From Pegoplata infirma (lineage: Eukaryota > Arthropoda > Insecta > Diptera > Anthomyiidae): a stretch of DNA of 64,000 bases. Below the pieces are notes generated by a model. The model was not told the origin of the DNA. It made no database searches and worked only from the letters and a program-made list of their open reading frames with translations. Positions 53,101 through 63,696 of the stretch are shown one piece after another. Within the stretch, counting starts at the first letter, position 1; each line of letters opens with the position of its first letter. The stretch is taken from positions 100,776,778 through 100,840,777 of the forward strand of contig OY992536.1 in assembly GCA_963921195.1 (NCBI GenBank). The letters run 5' to 3'. Both the position numbers and the translations under genes were made by a program.

Positions 53101-54895
53101 AGTAATTTATATTTATATCATTTTAAATTTCCTGTTTTTTCCTAAAAATGTGTGCACGTTTTGAATCAATACATTGAATTGTTAAATTATAAACTGTAAA
53201 AATTTTATATCACACAGTTTTTTTATTAAAGTGTAAAAAATCTAATTTTATTAAAACAGCTTTTAACTCATCTAATTTTAAATATTTAAAATCTTATTAT
53301 TTATTGGCTCACATAATTTAAGTGAAAATTCAATAAATAAATTCTTAAATTTAAAAATCTAAATATTTGAAACTGCATTTCAATTTGTTTTTTTGCAAAT
53401 TAGTAAGGTGATCACCGCTATAGGCTTAACAATATAAAATTTTAAAACTGAATTTAAAATGTTTTTATAAAATTTTCACACTCAACCTGTTGATTTTTCT
53501 TATGAAAACAACAGAACATAATTATAAGAATACACTCAATAAAAATTCGATACAGTAGAGGGGTGCGAAATATATTAAAATGTTTATATAATTTTTTTTA
53601 TAATAAGAAAAAGCTTTAAAGTAACTTTTTGCTTTATTTTAAGATGTTTAAATATATGATTAAATTACGCACCAGCCTATTAAATGTGCATACATTGTAT
53701 TATTAATTGAGGTGAAATTCCAAATTTAAGAAATTAAAACAAAAAAAATTAAATAAATAATTCGAAAAAAATATACAATAAAGCACACACAGTAAGTAGA
53801 AAATTTATATAGGGTAGAAAGGGGCACATTTGGTAGTTTTCAAGTTATCGACATTGACAGTTAAATACGAAAAAAATTTGGAAAAATTAACAAATAAAAT
53901 GTATGGCAAAAAATATTTTTTAATTGTTTAAAAATTCAAAACTTTGACTGCGACCTCCACGGGTTGCTAGTCCCAAATAGGCTTCAATATGTTTAAAGCT
54001 AACAATAAGTAGCGAAAAAATTGTCTGGAGAATTTTTTTTTTGTCAAAGTTGCATGTATATGGGACGCCCGATACACATTTGGCTGAGTCTTTGGCTAAC
54101 ACGCTTATTTAGATTATTTTAGAATAACTTTGAAACTAATCAGAATTTTTTTTGAATGAAATTAAACATTCTGGAAAACTTACACTTGATGCTGCACATA
54201 TATTTAAAATTCAAAGAATTCGTCTTCACGCTAAAGTTGGTTGATAAATAAATATTTCAAACTCGTTGAACCCGGATCCATGAAGTAAGGAAAATTTCTA
54301 CCATAATATGTAATTAACTGGATTTCAAAGGCTATGTGTACCTTATTTGATTAAGAACTTAGAAAGTTTTTCTAAAAGGGATGACGTTAAATTAGGAAGA
54401 AGAAAATGTATTAGTTTCCTTTTTAAACTTTATTATTCCCTAAGGGTATGTATTTCGGGAAGCAGGTTTGTTTACTAAAGAAGACACAAAATATAAATTT
54501 TCTTCTTTACTATCTAAGGACACACAATCTAATAACTGCTCGTCGTTGAAAACGTTAATTGTGCCCTTAGGAATATACTTGCCAAATTTTGTGATTTTAT
54601 GTTTCGAGTGAAAAAGTTTTAACAATACATTTTTTGATTTTAATAATCTAAAACGTATTTTGAAAAGTTCGTTAGATCAATTTCAAGTAAAAATTTAAAA
54701 AAAAATTAAATAAAAACTAGTGGAAAAAATATTTCAGTCACAAACAGAAGTTTGAATAAAAAAAAGTTTGAGTGAGAGAAGTTTTTAGTCAAAAAATATT
54801 CAGTAAAAAAAAATTGGAAAAAATTGTTTTGAGTAAAAAGATTCATTATACTCAAGAATTTTAACATGGGTTAAAATTTGTTTTTTTTTATATTT
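53101..54895. other. ~1.8 kb AT-rich region, no gene supported
   Basis: 53810-54650 is a little less biased and holds frames of 60-61 codons on the minus strand (53920, 54440). These have no domain, start context or splice evidence I can support. It may be unique host DNA. Confidence 0.45.
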
Positions 54896-54899
54896 TGTA

Positions 54900-55676
54900 C
54901 ACTCAAAAAAATAAACTGGTAAAACGCCTGGTAAAATGCCTTGTAATCCCGTTCTACCAATATTTAACAATTTTCCTTTTTTTTTAACAAAAAATCTTGT
55001 ACTTTGCTCAAACGAGAACTACAGTTTTATTGGTAATTTTACAAGTTTATTTTCGTAATTGTATTCTACCATTTTGAAAGGTTATTTTACAAAAAAAAAA
55101 CTGTAATTTTACAACAAAGTTTTTATTACGAGGATTCTAGTTAAATTACAAAAAAAAAAAACTTTATTTTACAAAAATTATGTTATACGATATTTATGTT
55201 GTTTAACAAAAAAACTTTTTTTTTGTATTTTTTTTTTATTGAAAAATATTTAAAAAAAAAGTTGACAAAATTTTGAAAAATTTATTACGAGGATTAATTT
55301 AAGGAGGAGTAGTTAATTTACAAAAAAAAAAAAAAACAGCAATTTTACAAAAAAATATTTTATTACGAGGATTTATGTTGTTAACAAACATTTTTTTTTT
55401 GTAAATTTACCATTTTGGTTTGTAAATTTACTATTTTTTTAAACATATTTACCATTTTTTCTTGTAAGTTTACCATTTTTTTTTTTGTATTTTTCCGGTT
55501 TTAAAACAATATTTTTACCAATAAAATTGGTTATTTTACCAATTTTTGGTGCATTCAAAATTACGAGAAAATCCTCGTAATTTTACGAGAATTTTACCTA
55601 CGTCATATTTTACGAGAATAGCCTCGTAAAACCACGAGATTTATTGGTAACTTTACAAGTTTTTTTTTTTGAAGTG
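54900..55676. mobile_element. 777-bp D-family MITE at TA, intact ends
   Basis: The left end CACTCAAAAAAATAAACTGG and the inverse of the right end (CACTTCAAAAAAAAAAAACT) share a CACT-(A)n-CTKGTAAA structure. TA flanks both sides (54898-54899 and 55677-55678). The interior is made of TTTTACAA, ACGAGGATT and TTACCAATAAAA phrases in both orientations. Non-coding, Tc1/mariner-like target. Confidence 0.7.
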
Positions 55677-55726
55677 TAGTTATAAAAACTTCTATTATTT
55701 AGATTCTAAAATATTTTTTATATAAA

Positions 55727-55965
55727 ACAATTAGAAAAGTTAAATTCGACTTGGCCGATTCTATGAATATCCTCCACAATGTCCTTTTTAAAGGATAGTA
55801 AATTCTTTAACGTGAAAAAAAATTAAAAATTTTGATTAGAAATATTTTGTTTTGAGTAAAAAACTTATTTTTCGTCATTTTTGTAAAATAATTTCTGTTT
55901 TAATTAAAAAAAAAAAATACTGTTTTTTTGGATGTTAAATTTTTCGAGTGTAATTTTTATACCCT
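55727..55965 (+). mobile_element. Mini-me-like M1, 5' fragment
   Basis: AAAAGTTAAATTCGACTTGG, 'CCTCCACAATGTCCTTTTTA', AAGGATAGTAAATTCTTTAA, then poly-A/T, truncated at TATACCCTCC-AACTACAGTATGGTGGGT. Confidence 0.65.
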
Positions 55966-56890
55966 CCAACTACAGTATGGTGGGTTAGACTGACATTTTT
56001 TGTCAACTTTCGATTTTCCCAAGTGTCCGGCCAAATTTTTATTGTCCTAGGTCTAAAACTTATGTGGTACAAATTTGAGGTCAATCGGATTAAATTAAAC
56101 CGTGGCGCCCGGCGGTCAAAATTTTGGATTTTTGAAAAATTTTTAAAAATAACATTAAAAAAAATTTTATCTTTGGACACATCATATTTGTTAATTTCTA
56201 TGCGCTGATCACGAATATCAAAAAAAATTAAAATCGCTCTATCCGTTTTCGAGATATCGCCATTTCAAATTTGTAAAAAATGGCGGATTTTTCCTACGTT
56301 CAAGAAATTTAAAAAAAAAAGTCTCAAGATTTCATTCCGCCGACCCTTTTGTAGAGCTTGAAACAATCTTTTATTTAAAACTAATTTGAACCAAATCCGA
56401 TCATTTTAAGCCGTGGCACCCTTCGATCAAAGTTTTGGCTATTTAGAAACTTTTTCCGAAAACCCTAAACTTTGATCGAAGGGTGCCACGGGTTAAAATG
56501 ATCGGATTTGTCTCAAATTAAGCTTAAATGAAAGATTTTATCAAGCTCTATAAAAGGGTTGAAATAAAGAAATTTTTAGAGTTTTTTTAAAAAAATTCTT
56601 GAACATAGGAAAAAACCCCCCATTTTGCAATTTTTTGAGAAATTTTAAATGGCGATATCTCGAAAACCGTTCGACCGATTTTATAAATTTTTTTATATTT
56701 TTTTTTCAGCAATCTAAAATTAATAAATATAACGTATCGCAAGATACTTTTTTTTTATTTTTTCATTTTCAAAAATCTAAAATTTTGTTGGAAATTTTCC
56801 AAAAGTCCAAAAACTTTGATCGAAGGGCGCCACGGGTTAAAATGATCGAATTTGGCTCAAATTAGTTTTAAATGAAAGATTGTCTCAAGC
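55966..56890. repeat. Dispersed repeat E, palindromic copy
   Basis: The left part is colinear with 13750-13960. 56205-56450 pairs with 56462-56720 around a centre near 56455 (GATCGGATTTGG; GTGGCACCCTTCGATCAAAG; GAGATATCGCCATTT). A third copy of the GATCGAAGGGCGCCACGGGT block lies at 56818-56838 in direct orientation. The ends are not defined. Confidence 0.55.
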
Positions 56891-57319
56891 CCCAGCAAAA
56901 CTTAGATTACCAAATAAGGTATAAAATAAGGTATATGATCTCTTATTTTATACATTGCAGCATTGATGATTTTAACAGGCGATGAGACTCAAAGTAATGC
57001 ATCCACATTATCACAAAGAATACCAGTAAGGTATAAAATAAGTCATAAATTTAAAACGAAGAATACGAGTAAGGTGTAAAATATATGATATTTTATAGGT
57101 TACGAGAAATGAAATAATATAGCATACCAGAACATAATATATAAGGTGTTACGAGTAGTGAAAAAGTAATTTTGTATTAAATTTACTCACGTGATTGTAA
57201 GAGAGTGTAAGTAGGTAAAATATGCTCGTGAGTGTGTGTCGTTAGTTTAAACTTTTGCACTTTTTTATAAAATAATTATTTTTTATGTTATTGTAATGCA
57301 TTATGCATCCAATTATAAA
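56891..57319. other. Unassigned region with TAAGGTATAAAATA iterations
   Basis: AGTAAGGTATAAAATAAG, AATAAGGTATAAAATAAGGT and AGTAAGGTGTAAAATATATG occur three times within 56910-57090. It is otherwise unassigned. It flanks the Helitron insertion. Confidence 0.4.
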
Positions 57320-57352
57320 TCCCTATTAATATTATAAATCTGATTGTTGGTT

Positions 57353-57370
57353 TGTCTGTCTGTCTGTCTT

Positions 57371-57407
<37 letters not shown>
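57353..57407. repeat. (GTCT)n microsatellite at Helitron 5' end
   Basis: About 13 tetramers with one TTCT interruption, 33 bp inside the Helitron 5' terminus. Confidence 0.95.
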
Positions 57408-59160
57408 TCCGCAATAAGTAAAGAACGGCTTAACCGATTTTCATGAAATTTTCACCACAGATAGTACTATCCGAGGCGGGAACTATAGGCCATAAGAGAC
57501 CGCGATCGGACAAAGGGGCGTAAAATGCCACGCCCCTTTGTACCATGCTGAAGCTATATCTGCCTGTCCGGCAATAACAGAAAAACGGCGTAACCGATTT
57601 TCATGAAATTTTCACCCCAGATGGTATTAACCGAGGCGGGAACTATAGACCATAAGCGACCGCGATTGGACAAAGGGGCGTAAAATGCCACGCCCCTTTG
57701 TACCATGCTTAAGCTATATCTGCCTGTTCCGCAATAAGTAAAGAACGGCTTAACCCATTTTCATGAAATTTTCACCACAGATAGTACTAACCGAGGCGGG
57801 AACTGTAGGCCGTAAGCGACAGCGATCGGATAAAGGGGCGTAAAATGCCACGCCTCTTTGTACCATGCTGAAGCTATATCTGCCTGTCCGGCAATAACAG
57901 AAAAACAGCTTAACCGATTTTCATGAAATTTTCACCACAGATAGTATTAACCGAGGCGGGAACTATAGGCCATAAGCGACCGCTATCGGACAAAGGGGCG
58001 TAAAATGCCACGCCCCTTTGTACCATGCTGAAGACTGTTCTGCCTGTTCCGCAATAAGTAAAGAACGGCTTAACCCATTTTCATGAAATTTTCACCACAG
58101 ATAGTACTAACCGAGGCGGGAACTATAGGCAGTAAGCGACAGCGATCGGACAAAGGGGCGTAAAATGCCACGCCCCTTTGTACCATGCTGAAGCTGTATC
58201 TGCCTGTTCCGCAATAAGTAAAGAACGGCTTCACCCATTTTACCACAGATAGTACTAACCGAGGCGGGAACTATAGGCAGTAAGCGACAGCGATCGGACA
58301 AAGGGGCGTAAAATGCCACGCCCCTTTGTACCATGTTAAAGCTATATCTGCCTGTCCGGCAACAACGGAAAAACGGCTGAATCGATTTTCATGAAATTTT
58401 CACCAGAGATAGAAAAATCCGCGATCGGAAAAAATGGGGGTAAAATGCCACGCCCCTTTGTACCATACTGAAGCTATATCTGCCTGTTCCGCAATAAGTA
58501 AAGAACGGCTTAACCCATTTTCATGAAATTTTCACCACAGATAGTACTAACCGAGGCCGGAACTATATGCCATAAGCGACCGCGATCGGACAAAGGGGCG
58601 TAAAATGCCACGCCCCTTTGTACCATGTTAAAGCTATATCTGCCTGTCCGACAACAACAGAAAAACGGCTGAATCGACTTTCATGAAATTTTCACCAGAG
58701 ATAGAAAAATCCGCGATCGGAAAAAATGGGGGTAAAATGCCACGCCCCCTTGTACTATACAGAAACTATGTCTGCCTGTTCCTCAATCACTGAAAAGCGA
58801 TTTTACCGATTTCACTGAAATTTTTACCACAGATAGTACTAACCGAGGCGGAAACTATGAGCCACAATAGAGGGCGATGGAAACAAGGGGCGTAAAATGT
58901 CACGCCCCTTTTTATTACACTGCAAGTTATTTCTTGCTTTTCCGCAATTACGCTTAAACGGCTGAGCTGTTTTTCATGAAATTTTCACCACAGATAGTAT
59001 TAACCGAAGCGAAAACTATGAGCCAAAATAGAGGGCGATCAAAAAAGAAGGCGTAAAATGGCACGCCCCTTTGTATTAAATTGAACGTTATTTCTTCCTG
59101 TTCCGTAATCACGCATAAACGGCTGAACCGATTTTAGTGAAATTTTTACCAATGATAGTA
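57401..59160 (+). repeat. 160-bp tandem array, ~11 units, alternating subtypes
   Basis: Units begin near TGCCTGTTCCGCAATAAG at 57401, 57561, 57721, 57881, 58041, 58201 (period exactly 160). Then come 58349, 58481, 58641 and 58773 (148- and 132-bp deletion forms), followed by decayed units to 59160. Each holds TTTTCATGAAATTTTCACCA, CCGAGGCGGGAACTATAGGC and AAAATGCCACGCCCCTTTGT. Two subtypes (TGTTCCGCAATAAGTAAAG and TGTCCGGCAATAACAGAAA) alternate, a dimeric higher-order pattern. Confidence 0.9.
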
Positions 59161-59484
59161 CTAAAAAATAATATAGCACGCCCCTTTTTATTTTATTAGA
59201 TTAGGTCTGTTCCTTAATAACGCTTAAACTACTAAGCCAATTTTAACAAAACATATTCCAAAAACAGTACTAACAGAGGCGGGAACTTTAGTCTGTATCA
59301 ACTGCAACGTCTTTTGCAATGTGCTGAAAGTTTATTCTGCCTTTACGTAATCACGCTTAAACGGCGAACCCGATGTTATTATAATTTTTACCACAGCTAT
59401 TTAGTACTTATTGAGGCGGAAACTATAGACAATTTATTTTTGTCTGATCCGTACTCACGCTTTAACGGTGAAACAAATTTAAAA
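59161..59484. repeat. Decayed 160-bp units, Helitron interior
   Basis: AACGCTTAAAC, 'ACTAACAGAGGCGGGAAC' and 'TATTGAGGCGGAAACTATAG' mark two or three strongly decayed units. Confidence 0.55.
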
Positions 59485-59764
59485 TTAATAGACGACCCTT
59501 GAAAAAGTCACCAAAAAAGTGACGAAACGTCGGGTGAAATGTAATAAATTGTTTTTTATTTACATCAACATCATTAGGTCTTATTAGCTTATAAAGAAAA
59601 ATAAATAGACGACCCTTGAAAAAGTCACCAAAAAAGTGACGAAACGTCGGGTGAAATGTAATAAATTGTTTTTTATTTACATCAACATCATTAGGTCTTA
59701 TTAGCTTATAAAGAAAAATACACTGAAAATTAATAATCAATTGGCCAAATAAATAAATACTCAT
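59485..59764. mobile_element. Penelope-like terminal fragment, duplicated in tandem (117-bp units)
   Basis: GACGACCCTTGAAAAAGTCA starts at 59491 and again at 59608. The two ~115-bp units are practically identical through ACATCAACATCATTAGGTCT and TTATTAGCTTATAAAGAAAA. A 10-bp repeat, AAATTTAAAA, flanks the insert (59475-59484 and 59765-59774), and Helitron sequence resumes afterwards. A 108-codon minus-strand frame crosses both units and is an artefact. Its hammerhead-like core is listed separately. Confidence 0.55.
59498..59532 (+). ncRNA. Hammerhead-ribozyme-like core (degenerate), also at 59615-59649
   Basis: CTTGAAAAA, stem GTCAC...GTGAC around CAAAAAA, then GAAACGTCGGG. The helix II + GAAAC + GTCGGG arrangement is that of Penelope-associated hammerheads. 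The CUGAUGA box is altered, so cleavage is not expected. It is present once in each 117-bp unit, and is a different family from the 10.9-kb cores. Confidence 0.45.
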
Positions 59765-60229
59765 AAATTTAAAAACAATTTTCACCATAGATGGTATTTA
59801 CCGTGTCGATCGGGCCAAGGGGTTTAAAATGCAGCACCCCTTTGTATTAAATTAAAAAATATTTTTTTCTGTATAATGGCACGTCACTTTGTAGGCAATA
59901 TTAAACAGCGACTGATAAAAAGGCATATAATGGCACGCCCCTTTGTACTTTAGTGAGAGTTATGTCTGCCTGTTCCGCGAACGTGGAAAAACTGCTGAGC
60001 AAATTTAATTGCAATTTTTTTCACGAGCTAACCAATAGGGGAACTATAGGTCACATGAGACCAAAATTTAACTAAATGCGTTAAATGGCACTCCCACTTG
60101 AACTTCAGTGAAAGTTATGTCTTTATTGAAGTTTTCACCACATAAAGTGCTAACCGAGGAGGGAACTGTAGGTTCCTTTTAAAAGCCTTTAAAGAAATAC
60201 ATTAATAAATATTAAAGAAATACATTAGT
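59765..60229. repeat. Decayed 160-bp units, 3' half of Helitron
   Basis: 'TTTTCACCATAGATGGTATT', AAATGCAGCACCCCTTTGTA and ATAATGGCACGCCCCTTTGT are unit phrases at irregular spacing. ATTAAAGAAATACATTA is repeated directly at 60190-60228. Confidence 0.55.
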
Positions 60230-60370
60230 GGTATTCAGAGTCTTGCTTGCCAGCCCTGGCACTGGTTGTAAAAGAGCACTTTTCAAAATTACTTTTCAAA
60301 ATACATATATTTTTTGAAAGAAGTACTCTTTTGCTACATTGCCAGGGGTGGCAACAAGACTCTGAATACC
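60230..60370. mobile_element. 141-bp MITE, GGTATTCAGAGTCTTG ends
   Basis: GGTATTCAGAGTCTTGCTTG is nearly the inverse of CAACAAGACTCTGAATACC. Further inside, GCCAGCCCTGGCA and TGCCAGGGGTGGCA pair. It lies inside the Helitron 3' region. The target duplication is not clear. Confidence 0.65.
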
Positions 60371-60550
60371 TCTATTAATATTAGGATTGTTCCCATGACG
60401 GAGGAACACATACAAACCATGTTCCCCACGCTGAGAAAAATCGAAAAAATCGACCAAACCTCAAGTCACGAAGCAGTAATTAAACTGACTAATAAATAAC
60501 TCATTGATTATATATGTTTTTCAACCCGGGCAACGCCGGGTGCAAAACAG
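60371..60550. other. Helitron 3' terminal region
   Basis: TCTATTAATATTAGGATTGT echoes the Helitron 5' end, then a 61-codon plus-strand frame (60314-60499) with no domain, then the terminal hairpin. Confidence 0.5.
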
Positions 60551-60661
60551 CTAGTAATACATTATTTCAACCTTTCAAATAATAAATAATGTAATCAAAT
60601 ATAAGTCATCCATGATTTAATGTTTAAAAATAACAAATCTGAAATACATTTTTTCCAATTA

Positions 60662-60903
60662 CACAGTGCAACACCCAAAATCGGAATGGGATGAAACCAA
60701 AAGCAAATGAAAGTTGACATATTCCATAACAAACCCCTCAAGGCTTTTTTCTAGTTCAGAGCTAGATTTTGTTTTACACGGATTTGAAGTTAGTGCACTT
60801 TTATTATAATTACAATAATAAATGCTTGAAAACTGTATTAGTGGCGAATGATTAATATTGTAATTGCCTTTAAATAACAATCATACGCAACGGTGTCCAG
60901 TGA
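60662..60903 (+). mobile_element. CAC-family element, copy 4, 3'-truncated
   Basis: Starts CACAGTGCAACACCCAAAAT after TTA. Nearly identical to 22385-22635 through AAATCGGAATGGGATGAAAC, CTAGTTCAGAGCTAGATTTT and AACAATCATACGCAACGGTG. Stops shortly before the next Helitron. Confidence 0.7.
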
Positions 60904-60940
60904 TTTACATCTACATATCTATATATATAAAAGAGTAATG

Positions 60941-60976
60941 TGACTGACTGACTGACTGACTGACTGACTGACTGAC
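60941..60976. repeat. (GACT)n microsatellite at Helitron 5' end
   Basis: Nine tetramers. The tandem partner at 63718 has about fourteen. Confidence 0.95.
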
Positions 60977-60989
60977 ATACTCATTCATC

Positions 60990-61880
60990 ATCGCCCAGCC
61001 CAAACCGCTGAAGCTAGAGACTTGAAATTTGGACTGTAGGTCCACCTCCCAGAATATAGATCCACTAAGGCTGGATTTTTGCCAATGTTGATTCTAAGGG
61101 GGTAAAAAGGGTAAAAAACTGTACTTTTGGTACTTTTTATATCTCCTGAAATAATGGTCATAGAGACTTGAAATTTGGACTGTATGTTCACCTCCCGGAA
61201 TATATATCCCGTAAGGCCGGATTTTTGCCAATGTTGATTCTAAGGGGACGAAAAGGGTAAAAATCTGTACTTTTGGTAGTTTTTATATCTCCTGAAATAA
61301 TGGTCACAGAGACTTGAAATTTGGACTGTATGTTCAACTCCTGGAATATAGATCCAGTAAGGCCGGATTTTCGCCAATGTTGATTCTAAGGGGGTAAAAA
61401 GGGTAAAAAACTGTACTTTTGGTACTTTTTATATCTCCTGAAATAATGGTCATAGAGACTTGAAATTTGGACTGTATGTTCACCTCCCGGAATATAGATC
61501 CAGTCAGGCCGGATTTTTGCCAATGTTGATTCTAAGTGGGTAAAAAGGGTAAAAAAATGTACCTTTGGTACCTTATATATTTCCTTAAATAATGGTCCTA
61601 GACACTTGAAATTTTGAATGTAGTTTCAGCTCCCGGAATATAAATCTACTAAGGCTGGATTTTGCCAATGTTGATTCTAAGGGGTAAAAAGGGTAAAAAA
61701 CTGTACTTTTGGTACCTTTTATATTTTCTTAAATAATGGTCCTTGAAACTTAAAATTTACAAAGTAGATTCACCTCCCGGAAAAAATATTCAGCAAGGCT
61801 GGGCTTTTGCCAATGTTGACTCCACGGGGGTAAAATGGAAAAAAAAGTACTTTTGTTACTTTTTTTAATTTACTGAAATA
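60990..61880 (+). repeat. 146-bp tandem array, six units (F repeat in its best form)
   Basis: GCCAATGTTGATTCTAAG occurs at 61081, 61227, 61373, 61519, 61664 and 61809, spacing 146, 146, 146, 145, 145. Each unit holds GGTACTTTTTATATCTCCTG, 'AAATAATGGTCATAGAGACT', TGAAATTTGGACTGTATGTT and CACCTCCCGGAATATAGATC. Later units are more decayed. The last leads straight into the 16-bp array. Confidence 0.9.
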
Positions 61881-61882
61881 AT

Positions 61883-62880
61883 GGTACCTTTTATAAAAAG
61901 TACCTTTTATAAAAAGTACCTTTTATAAAAAGTACCTTTTATAAAAAGTACCTTTTATAAAAAGTACCTTTTTCAAAAAGTACCCTTTATAAAAAGTACC
62001 CTTTATAAAAAGTACCTTTTACAAAAAGTACCCTTTATAAAAAGTACCTTTTATAAAAAGTACCTTTTATAAAAAGCACCCTTTATAAAAAGTACTTTTT
62101 ATAAAAAGTTCCTTTTATAAAAAGTACCTTTTATAAAAAGTACCTTTTATAAAAAGTACCTTTTATAAAAAGTACCTTTTATAAAAAGTACCTTTTATAA
62201 AAAGTACCTTTTATAAAAAGTACCTTTTTTAAAAAGTACCTTTTATAAAAAGTACCTTTTATAAAAAGTACCTTTTATAAAAAGTACCTTTTATAAAAAG
62301 TACCTTTTATAAAAAGTACCTTTTATAAAAAGTACCTTTTATAAAAAGTACCTTTTATAAAAAGTACCTTTTATAAAAAGTACCTTTTATAAAAAGTACC
62401 TTTTTTAAAAAGTACCTTTTATAAAAAGTACCTTTTATAAAAAGTACCTTTTATAAAAAGTACCTTTTATAAAAAGTACCTTTTATAAAAAGTACCTTTT
62501 ATAAAAAGTACCTTTTATAAAAAGTACCTTTTATAAAAAGTACCTTTTATAAAAAGTACCTTTTATAAAAAGTACCTTTTATAAAAAGTACCTTTTATAA
62601 AAAGTACCTTTTTTAAAAAGTACCTTTTATAAAAAGTACCTTTTATAAAAAGTACCTTTTATAAAAAGTACCTTTTATAAAAAGTACCTTTTATAAAAAG
62701 TACCTTTTATAAAAAGTACCTTTTATAAAAAGTACCTTTTATAAAAAGTACCTTTTATAAAAAGTACCTTTTATAAAAAGTACCTTTTATAAAAAGTACC
62801 TTTTATAAAAAGTACCTTTTATAAAAAGTACCTTTTATAAAAAATACCACTTATAAAAAGTACCTTTCATAAAAAGTACA
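61883..62880. repeat. 16-bp minisatellite, ~62 units
   Basis: The unit is ACCTTTTATAAAAAGT, nearly its own inverse (GTACCTTTTATAAAAAGTAC has one mismatch). The centre (62100-62830) is almost uniform. Variants (CCCTTTAT, CCTTTTTCA, GCACC) cluster at the edges, as expected of unequal exchange. A TTTTTT variant occurs at about 62222, 62398 and 62606, spaced 11 and 13 units apart. There are no spacers, so it is not a CRISPR array. Confidence 0.97.
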
Positions 62881-63250
62881 CTTTTTGGTACTTTTTTATT
62901 TCTTGAAATAATAAACATAGAAACTTGAAATTGGAAAAGGTTCGCCTATCGGAAAAAAATGGGTTAAAAGGAATAAAAAAGTGTACTTATAGACTTCCTG
63001 ATATATAGTGGCCCCAGAAACTTAAAATTTGGAATGTAAAATCCTTTGGTGAAAAAAGAGATTGGGAAAAGTTTTTTTTGGAAATTCCGTTTCTTAACGG
63101 GGATAAAAAGTACTTTTAATATTTGCTGAAACAATGATCCTAGATCGGGGAAGAAAAAACATTCTGAAAGAGGTACTTTTTTTAAATTCCGTTTCTAATG
63201 GGGGTAAAAAAGTGTACTTTTGATACTTTTTCTGTGCCTATAACAATGAC
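62881..63250. repeat. F-repeat units after the minisatellite
   Basis: GGTACTTTTTTATTTCTTGA, AATAATAAACATAGAAACTT, GGAAATTCCGTTTCTTAACG and GATACTTTTTCTGTGCCTAT show two or three decayed units. Confidence 0.65.
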
Positions 63251-63660
63251 CTTAGAAGATGGAGATGGAATTGGAAATGAAATAGAGTAGAACGGGGAAC
63301 AATATGGAATAGAGCAGGGAACAATATGGAATGATATTTTTAACTCAAATTTTTGGTGTTTAGCTTTTTTTTACTTCATATTTTTTTTTTATTGCAATTT
63401 CTTTTTTCACTGAAATATTTATTCACTCAAAATCCAAAATCCCGACATAAGGACTCGAAAATTGTCATTATATTTTTCCCCCGGAACGAACATGATAACG
63501 TACCAGCAAAGTTATTAAAATTTTATTTTTTATATTATTCATTGAAATATTTTTTTATGGAAGACTTAAACGTCCACAAGTAAATAAAACAAAGACTACG
63601 TAGGGGAATATTTTGAAAATCCATAGAATAATCCTGATCCTCCTATTATCCGGTATTTAA
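63251..63660. other. Helitron 3' unique region
   Basis: A two-unit repeat of GGGAACAATATGGAAT at 63296-63333, then AT-rich sequence with a 76-codon frame (63353-63583) of no recognisable domain. Confidence 0.5.
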
Positions 63661-63696
63661 TACAACCGGTAACGAAGTACCGGGATTGTAAGCTAG

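Larger units (their letters stand above)
57320..60554 (+). mobile_element. 3.2-kb non-autonomous Helitron with internal 160-bp satellite
   Basis: The 5' end is TCCCTATTAATATTATAAAT after an A (57319). The 3' end is CTAG at 60551-60554 followed by T. Upstream of it, CCCGG (60525-60529) and CCGGG (60536-60540) form a hairpin 10 nt before CTAG. TC...hairpin...CTAG between A and T with no duplication is the canonical Helitron design. It contains a GTCT microsatellite, a 160-bp array, a Penelope-like fragment and a small MITE. No Rep/helicase sequence. Confidence 0.85.
60918..63696 (+). mobile_element. 2.8-kb non-autonomous Helitron with 146-bp and 16-bp satellites
   Basis: The 5' end is TCTATATATATAAAAGAG after A. 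A GACT microsatellite follows. The 3' end has hairpin CCGGTA (63666-63671)/TACCGG (63678-63683), 9 nt, then CTAG (63693-63696) and T. Inside are six 146-bp tandem units, about 1 kb of a 16-bp minisatellite and further F units. No Rep/helicase coding. A second copy begins directly at the 3' end. Confidence 0.85.

Noticed and set aside
58107..58334. 75-codon minus-strand frame
   Set aside because: It is a reading of the 160-bp tandem units with an internal repeat of the same peptide.
59462..59788. 108-codon minus-strand frame with an internal duplication
   Set aside because: The repeated peptide simply reflects the two 117-bp DNA units of the Penelope-like fragment.
57320..60554. Autonomous Helitron
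   Set aside because: No Rep HUH motif or helicase reading frame. The interior is satellite and inserted elements.
61883..62880. Regular short repeats that could suggest a CRISPR array
   Set aside because: The 16-bp units are contiguous with no unique spacers, no cas genes are present and the context is an animal Helitron.
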